Source of the DNA: Leuctra nigra
Lineage: Eukaryota; Arthropoda; Insecta; Plecoptera; Leuctridae
Length of the DNA stretch: 64,000 nucleotides
Direction: 5' to 3'
NCBI GenBank assembly: GCA_934045905.1
Contig: OW203768.1
Span: 4,244,316-4,308,315 of the forward strand
The notes under the pieces were generated by a model that ran no database searches, was not told where the DNA came from, and saw nothing but the letters and a program-made list of their open reading frames with translations. The position numbers and the translations under genes were made by a program. Positions 60,301-64,000 of this stretch are shown here, piece after piece (within the stretch, counting starts at the first letter, position 1; every line of letters begins with the position of its first letter).

Positions 60301-63300
60301 TTCTAACATATGGGGCAGTGACGTGGTCAGCAGGTGGAAAGGAAATGAATCAGCTACAGGCAGCTGAGATGAAGTTTTTGAGGAGTGTGAAGGGGGTGAC
60401 AAGAATGGATAGGATCCAAAGTAGGAAGATAAGAAAAGAGCTTGGGGTTGAAAGATTGGTGTTCAAGCTGGGAAGAGAGAGGCTTAGGTGGTTCGGCCAC
60501 ATGAAGAGGATGGGAACCGATAGAGTGCCAAGGCGGGTGTTTGAAGCGGCTACAGGGGGAACTCGGAGAGTGGGGCGACCAAGAGACAGGTGGATTGGAC
60601 TGATCAAGGAGGAGGAAGGTGGAGTGAGTTGGAGGCTGAGAGACAGTGGGAGGACAGAACATGGTGGAAGGAATTTGTGGAACAATTAGAAGTGGAAGAA
60701 GAAGAAGAGGAGGAAGAAGAGGAGGAAACGCCAGGCGTGGCCAGCCGGTTTCCAGGAGTCCTGCGGCCCTAGTGTTGGTGGGAATACCCACCCCCTGACC
60801 CATTAAATTGGAACCAGGGATGGATTATTATTATTATAACACAACACTTTATTTACACTTTATTTATTATAAATAAATAATAATTTTGAAATCGATTCAT
60901 TGTCAAAAATTAAGTGTGTGTTTAATTTTTTTGCAGATAAATGTAATTGCGTAAATAATAGGAGTCCTTTAAACCATTGGAGGAATTGACCCTTCACTAA
61001 ACAGCTGTCTTCAAGTGGTTATAGACCCTTGCGCAGGGGGAGGGGGTAGGTTTATGAGGCTTATCTTTACTACACGTCTGGAAAACATCATTCTATGAAA
61101 ATACTTATAACTCGAAAATTCATGAGTCGAAGTGCTTTTTTTTGGGTCCCTTCAATTTCGACTTAAAGAGGTTTTACTGTACATTCCACCGGACCATTAG
61201 GTTTTACTTCTTGTAAGTATCACGACATGTTACCTGCATGGCTTCTCGGAAATGAACGGCCGCATCGTCGTACTTCCTCAGGTCGGCGAGAATCCCTCCC
61301 TTGACGATGAGCGCCTCGACGTTACGAGGACTCAGGAAACAAGCCTGGGGAGACGGAAGAATAAGATCTGATACATGCTACTTTCTGACAGATAAGAGTG
61401 GACAGTTGGTTGAATGTTTGCTGTAAACATTCAACTAGGCTAATGGTTACGGATGAATGATTATGATCATTCGGGAGATGATGATGAAGATTAGGTAAGG
61501 ATGGATGGTGGGAAGGAGGTTGTGGCCTAGCAATAGGAAACCTTTCCAGCATTTGCCTCTCAACTTAGGAAAACCACTATGTAGGTAATTGGTGGGAAAA
61601 ACAGCGAGTTGATTGAAATCCTGATGATACAGACAGCAATGTTATTTGCAACCAGGGCCAACATGATGTAACATTGTGTTTATGAAGCTCTTTTGATGTC
61701 AGAGGTGCATTGAGTCGTTTTTGCGCGTTCGAAACTTGACTCGTTTTTTTCAGACTTTGAATAGAGATTCCTCGATGACTCTTCATCCCAGAATAAGTTT
61801 TGTTTGTCTACATCCTAGAATGTATATACTTTCAATATTTCACGTTTTTATATCATATTGTACTACTAGAGGGAGTTCCTATTATGGTTGTAAATACAAA
61901 ATGTAGTGTCTTTTATTCAGTGATTTAATTAGGATTAAACATGGCCACTCTCTAACCCATTCCCTACGCTCACCTTCTGAGCGAAGTAGGCCGCCTTGGA
62001 GTGCTTCTTGGCCGCGTTGACGTTGTAGGCGATGGCAATCCACGCCTCTGGGCCGTACTCCTGGTGAGTGAGGCTGGGCGGGATCAGCTGCTGCAGCTGC
62101 TTCAGATCACGCTCCTTGGCCAAGATGGCGGCCAGCACGTCCAGCCCCTCGCTCATGTACGGGTCCAGCGAGTGCGCCTGAAGCAAGGAGCGATATGAGA
62201 GGCGATGGAACTAGCGGGATTGTACAAGTTGGTTCTATGTGGCATCGTGTGGGGCATGTTGCATACTGCTGCAAAGTACGTAGGGAGGCATATAATATGT
62301 ACTTGAATATAGAAACCATCCTTAAAATGGCAGCTTATATTTTGAAGATGGTTGGACCGATCCGCTTGAATTTTCACAAATTATACCAAGATAAAGAGTA
62401 CAAAAAGGAAGTTTTTTCTGTGTATCCTGTGAACCAAAACTACTTTTTTATATACCAAGATAAAGAGTACAAAAAGGAAGTTTTTTCTGTGTATCCTGTG
62501 AACCAAAACTACTTTTTTATGCTTTGTAGCAGAAAAATTATGTAGGCTATTATGTAGAAGTAGTTTTTTGTAATTTTGAAACCATCAAACAAAATGAGCA
62601 AAACACACAAAAAATCGTTCCTCGTTACTGGAAGCACATAAATTTACCATTTATCTATAACCAGGAAAATTTGGAAAACAATTGGACAAGCCTGTTAAAA
62701 AAAGACAACATGCTGAAGAAACAACTATTTTGCTAAGTAGGTACCTATACTTTACACCTAGACTCTTAAGAATTGTGTACAACTATACTCCATTCATTCG
62801 AAGAGGACCTTTAAGCGCATGAGATTGAGGGTAAATGCCAAAATACAGTCGCCAATAAAATGCTGTATACACCTCAGAAATGTGTATTTTCTTTGCTTCT
62901 CTCTTGTTATGGGGTAAATATCTGAAATTAGCGTGGAAAATAGGATTTCCAAGGAAAAAATGGTTTTTTCGCCGCTGTAAACGTACTGTAGATTGAATTT
63001 AACACGTGTATGATACCATCACGCAACAATCCCAATACATTCGTAGTAGCTCGATACAAATCTGTGTCGAAGGACTTCAAGGCCATATGAACAAGTGCTC
63101 ACCCGCTTGAGCACCCTGAGAGCATTCCGCTGGTCGCCCATGTAGTAGTAGCTCTTGCCGAGCGCGACCAGCAGGGCGAGACTGCCACGCAGGTGCGACC
63201 GCTCGTCCAGCTGGCGGAATGTGGCGACAGCGGGCAGGTACTCGCGGTTGTGGAAGTGTGCGTGGGCCTTGATCCACGTGTTCAGCCTGCGATCAGAGAC

Positions 63301-64000
63301 GACAGGGGGTAATGAAGACGAGAGACAGGGGACAGGAGAGACAGGGGGACAGGGGGCGGTTTCGAGTCTCGAATCGAAACCGTATGCGACAATGTTTGAT
63401 TGTGAAATCTTTTGTTTTATCAATAATAACGTAGAGCAAATTCATTGTGCAGGGGCTCATTTTCATTTTCAACAAACTCAAGTATTTTGTGACAGATTTA
63501 TTGTATTGTATTGTAGGTACTACTGTGTTGTTTTTTTAGTAGCTACTAGCTGATCAACAAAACGTTAAAGAAATTATGAACTACTCATCCCTTAAGCGAT
63601 ATGTTTGGATAAAAATACATACCAGAATACCTTAGTATTCAGACTTGGGAATACTTTTGTCAGAAAATACATTTTTGAAGATAGAAAATACTGCCATATC
63701 GATTACTCTCCGTTTTAATGTCAAAAACATCAAAAAGTTCAGTTGTTAGGACTAAGGAATGACAAAGCTATTTAAAAACTTAACTTTTCAACATGCACAA
63801 TAGGTACCTACTCCAAAACTGGTTACAAAGTTCGGATTACCTAATTTTGATAGTACTTACTCACACATGTTATTAAAAGACAAACATTCAAAGTTACCCA
63901 AGCAAACGAGCTCTAATGTTGACAGATTGGGGCTCACATTGCGTCGAGTTTACTTGAGATGAAAGACGGTACTCACCAGTCCATGTCGACCGAGTGCGAC
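48110..64000 (-). CDS. ANAPC7: Anaphase-promoting complex subunit 7, 3' two thirds (7 exons)
   Basis: This is the gene for APC7, a TPR scaffold subunit of the APC/C ubiquitin ligase that drives exit from mitosis. Coding exons read right to left: 63977-64000 (continues off the window), 63103-63286, 61974-62177, 61234-61344, 54065-54340, 49252-49397 and 48110-48326. All internal boundaries are GT..AG and the frame stays open across every junction, about 387 codons to a TAG. The product begins near DMDWLNTWIKA, runs through helical TPR repeats and ends in an acidic Asp/Glu-rich tail, the layout of animal APC7, whose full length is roughly 560-600 residues. The N-terminal third lies beyond the edge. 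Introns are loaded with transposons: a 3.5-kb element at 50.3-53.8 kb and a pogo-like element with a LINE at 55.2-61.2 kb. Exons are GC-rich against AT-rich introns. The family assignment is from remembered similarity. Confidence 0.93.
48728..48980 (+). mobile_element. Foldback MITE, copy 4 (left arm and centre)
   Basis: From TACCCATAAAAAACACTTTG the sequence matches the left arm and ends just after the centre (TATAATGCCCGAAAAAAACG). It lies in the last ANAPC7 intron. Confidence 0.82.
49252..49397 (-). CDS. ANAPC7: ANAPC7 exon F, last TPR
   Basis: This 146-nt exon has an acceptor ending TCCAG and the donor GTAACA. It encodes EVTLDSAIQLLEKQ through RLYQMLGDLLARLHEDEKA to DYFNRAL, and two bases of an Arg codon pass to the next exon. 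The RxxGDxL..xxEYxxAL pattern is the final TPR of APC7. Confidence 0.91.
50315..53804. mobile_element. 3.49-kb palindromic DNA transposon, copy 2 (opposite orientation)
   Basis: This is a near-identical inverted copy of the element at 12.0-15.5 kb, lying in the ANAPC7 intron between exons E and F. Ends are TAGTCAGGGAACAGAAT with 3-bp ATA duplications (50,312-50,314 and 53,805-53,807). The short frames at 53,283-53,659 translate identically to those in copy 1. Differences seen are few, for example a 3-bp indel near the right subterminal region, implying recent transposition of both. Confidence 0.87.
51300..53255. repeat. Giant inner palindrome of transposon copy 2
   Basis: This is the same inverted-repeat core as in copy 1, in opposite orientation, with arm ends near AGAGTCTAAAGGGTTTGAC (about 51,331) and its complement near 53,245. 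The same arm-length asymmetry is present, so the asymmetry predates transposition. Confidence 0.82.
54065..54340 (-). CDS. ANAPC7: ANAPC7 exon E, TPR region
   Basis: This 276-nt (92-codon) phase-0 exon has an acceptor ending GCCAG and the donor GTGAGG. It encodes IAPHRFEPHHGLVECYIAQ and ends VYALVEIYEQE. The IAPxR..xGLxECY signature is diagnostic for the late TPRs of APC7. It is strongly GC-rich compared with the flanking introns. Confidence 0.93.
54535..54644. mobile_element. 110-bp hAT MITE with 8-bp target duplication
   Basis: The ends TAGTGATGGC and GCCATCACTA are flanked by exact TTTATAAA on both sides (54,527-54,534 and 54,645-54,652). It lies in the ANAPC7 intron next to exon E. Confidence 0.85.
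54937..55102. mobile_element. TGTACAC-ended MITE, copy 2
   Basis: It shares GAACGAAACGGATTG, CTGCTGGTCA and GACAATCAATCC with copy 1 at 41.8 kb and ends GGTTGAGTGTACA. Its right arm is rearranged. Confidence 0.6.
55508..55621. repeat. Snap-back MITE with perfect 40-bp arms
   Basis: GGATTCTATAACTCCATTGC continues through GACCGCTTAGCAATT and is mirrored exactly after a centre containing CATAAGGATTAACATTG. It lies inside the pogo-like shell. Confidence 0.85.
56186..57760 (+). CDS. LINE ORF1: PHD finger, 15-residue repeats, SGNH-like domain
   Basis: This 524-residue protein is uninterrupted. A C4HC3 PHD-type finger uses C22, C25, C36, C39, H44, C47, C65 and C68. A basic, coiled-coil-prone stretch follows at about 85-160. 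From about 162 to 326 come 11 tandem 15-residue repeats of the form D(Q/V)GSSDLSGPNIAPS. The C-terminal part, from about 352, resembles the SGNH-hydrolase/esterase domain seen with PHD fingers in ORF1 of some CR1-group LINEs: LLLGD, LPGIRI and FVGTRD. The catalytic Ser expected after GD is Ile and the Asn expected in GTND is Arg, so activity is unlikely. The start ATG lies in CAAGATGGCGG, a YY1/TISU-like context. Confidence 0.8.
   Translation: MADGVVLHSQRQVKNKVDSAVCPHCTKIVKKSGIKCMMCGKWNHFSCAGLASKNYKAGSESTWTCEGCKSKVRVDENIGGDKVFVKQRRHKTVGKTEKLVKWILEQIKYEEQGGMKKKMKQNRHRVLKSEVVKGIVATFMWMEGRLQEMEKQLEEVRSSQSDQGSSDLSGPNIAPSDVGSSDLSGPNIAPSDVGSSDLSGPNIAPSDVGSSDLSGPNIAPSDQGSTDLSEPNIAPSDQGSTDLSEPNIAPSDQGSTDLSEPNIAPSDQGSSDLSGPNIAPSDVGSSDLSEPNIAPSDQGSSDLSGPNIAPSDVGSSDLSEPNIALSDQGSSNPSGPSNDGRESGGRSNGGTECHLLLGDISGSMGVGFCADQAGFRAHQLPGIRIQKLSSEMENYCIREEPVTVTLFVGTRDLLEGRSRNDIMDDVRELLKAVKSRFGVSCKVYMASMLTGKGSGPRELNNCVRAVCKEQGVWNISLRGMQRGLLGKWDWHRSIGEGLRNVIEERTSERSHQGFWSRTVWRRVT
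56669..57163 (+). repeat. 45-bp coding minisatellite inside LINE ORF1 (11 units)
   Basis: Eleven in-frame 45-bp units encode 15-residue repeats that alternate between DQGS and DVGS starts and SGP or SEP middles. A degenerate twelfth unit follows to about 57,200. The mix of variants indicates spread by unequal exchange or slippage without loss of frame. Confidence 0.95.
57727..60689 (+). pseudogene. LINE ORF2: endonuclease plus reverse transcriptase, one frameshift
   Basis: The first part, in one frame to 58,032, contains the endonuclease start (FGTLNIVSLNGK..LGLSEAKWKGSG). A shift at about 58,000-58,015 moves it to the frame of 57,996-60,689 (897 codons). That frame has RNGVAVVVS, YAPQAG, GDFNAKVG and SDHRLLE of the AP endonuclease, then the RT blocks GFRRGRSTIDAIF (about residue 518), FLDLEKAYDRLPRE, LRQGSVLSPTLF and YADDVVVWG (about residue 645). 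The C-terminus, with RLRWFGHMKRM and GRPRDRWIG, is of RTE type. The single shift suggests recent inactivation, although a sequencing error or programmed shift is possible. The frame is otherwise intact. Confidence 0.88.
61234..61344 (-). CDS. ANAPC7: ANAPC7 exon D, one TPR unit
   Basis: This 111-nt (37-codon) phase-0 exon lies between an acceptor ending CCCCAG and the donor GTAACA. It encodes ACFLSPRNVEALIVKGG and ends AAVHFREAMQ, one TPR repeat. It lies only 55 bp beyond the terminal repeat of the pogo-like element that fills the next intron. Confidence 0.9.
61974..62177 (-). CDS. ANAPC7: ANAPC7 exon C, TPR region
   Basis: This 204-nt, phase-0 exon has an acceptor ending TTCAG and the donor GTGAGC. 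It encodes AHSLDPYMSEGLDVLAAIL and onward to KAAYFAQK. The HxLDPY..GxDV pattern and the following PEAWIAIAY segment match the central TPR superhelix of APC7. Confidence 0.92.
62382..62519 (+). repeat. Perfect 69-bp tandem duplication
   Basis: Two identical adjacent copies contain CCAAGATAAAGAGTACAAA and CTGTGAACCAAAACTAC. They lie in the ANAPC7 intron upstream of exon C. Confidence 0.93.
62520..63102 (-). other. ANAPC7 intron sequence
   Basis: No repeat or gene is recognised. It is AT-rich. Confidence 0.5.
63103..63286 (-). CDS. ANAPC7: ANAPC7 exon B, TPR region
   Basis: This 184-nt exon lies between an acceptor ending GCAG and the donor GTGAGC. It encodes LNTWIKAHAHFHNREY through ALRVLKR. 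The SYYYMGDQRNALRVLKR stretch is a typical TPR helix pair. Its first base completes the Trp codon of the upstream exon and it ends on a codon boundary. Confidence 0.9.
63287..63976 (-). other. ANAPC7 intron sequence
   Basis: A purine-rich patch (GACAGGGGACAGGAGAGAC and similar) lies at about 63,300-63,360, next to the exon B acceptor. The rest is AT-rich. Confidence 0.5.
63977..64000 (-). CDS. ANAPC7: ANAPC7 exon A (partial at window edge)
   Basis: These 24 coding bases end at a consensus donor, GTGAGT, and encode SHSVDMDW with the next exon. They precede the WIKA segment that begins a TPR block in animal APC7. The exon continues past the window edge. Confidence 0.8.

Larger units (their letters stand above)
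56160..60833 (+). mobile_element. RTE-like LINE, nearly full length, two ORFs
   Basis: This non-LTR retrotransposon lies antisense inside the ANAPC7 intron between exons D and E. ORF1 is at 56186-57760 and ORF2 covers 57,727-60,689, encoding an AP-type endonuclease and a reverse transcriptase without RNase H. The 3' end after ORF2 is a short UTR finishing in an ATT/TTA microsatellite near 60,822-60,836. The 5' boundary is not defined; ORF1 starts within about 30 bp of an AT-rich stretch, so the leader may be very short. No clean target-site duplication was found. The whole lies within a shell with pogo-like ends (55,185-61,179). Confidence 0.85.
55185..61179. mobile_element. Pogo/Tigger-like DNA transposon shell carrying the LINE
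   Basis: The left end reads CAGTAAAACCTCCTTAA and the right end is its near inverse (TTAAAGAGGTTTTACTG), each flanked by TA. CAGTAAAACCTC-type ends with TA duplications are typical of pogo/Tigger elements of the Tc1-mariner superfamily. About 1.3 kb remains when the LINE is subtracted. No transposase frame was recognised, so the shell is non-autonomous or decayed. Confidence 0.6.

Overview
The window is animal nuclear DNA, most probably from an insect. Coding exons are short, bounded by GT..AG splice sites and separated by AT-rich introns, and most of the sequence is transposable elements and tandem repeats. The insect call rests on five consecutive 3'-terminal zinc-finger exons of the type used by the BTB transcription factor gene lola. 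The dense hAT, foldback, Penelope and RTE content would fit a repeat-rich genome such as a hemipteran, but that narrower placement is inference.

Only two host loci are firmly supported, both on the minus strand. (1) ANAPC7, the TPR subunit of the anaphase-promoting complex, occupies 48,110-64,000 and runs off the right edge; seven exons including the stop codon are visible. (2) Downstream of it in the same orientation lie five alternative terminal zinc-finger exons of lola type (45.0-45.3, 44.0-44.2, 42.6-43.0, 37.0-37.4 and 33.4-34.0 kb). All are entered in the same splice phase with two bases completing a codon. No BTB or other common exon is visible, so they must join a donor outside the window, by a long cis-splice across ANAPC7 or by trans-splicing. 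A possible first exon of a small gene lies on the minus strand at 20,580-20,630.

The rest, left to right. 1-1.15 kb: arm and core of a foldback repeat. 2.85-11.77 kb: two tandem copies of an unclassified complex repeat; only the first contains a 30-unit array of an 86-bp repeat. 12.0-15.5 kb: a 3.49-kb transposon with a large internal palindrome; a nearly identical copy in opposite orientation lies in an ANAPC7 intron at 50.3-53.8 kb. 15.5-16.0 kb: a tandem repeat that supplies the empty site for that insertion. 16.8-21.2 kb: several minisatellites and a reverse-transcriptase relic. 21.8-26.2 kb: about 62 copies of a 70-bp satellite. 26.2-32.8 kb: nested elements, including a foldback element, a 1.23-kb hAT with exact 8-bp target duplication, and a 5'-truncated Penelope-like element with 14-bp target duplication. 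34-41 kb: small MITEs and hAT elements among and beyond the zinc-finger exons. 55.2-61.2 kb, in an ANAPC7 intron: a pogo/Tigger-like shell carrying a nearly full-length RTE-like LINE. Its ORF1 has a PHD finger, a 15-residue repeat array and an SGNH-hydrolase-like domain lacking expected catalytic residues; its ORF2 has one frameshift.

No tRNA, rRNA, CRISPR or prokaryotic gene was seen. The most noteworthy items are the zinc-finger exon cluster behind ANAPC7, its duplicated seven- and four-finger exons, the inverted pair of palindromic transposons, and the unusual LINE ORF1.
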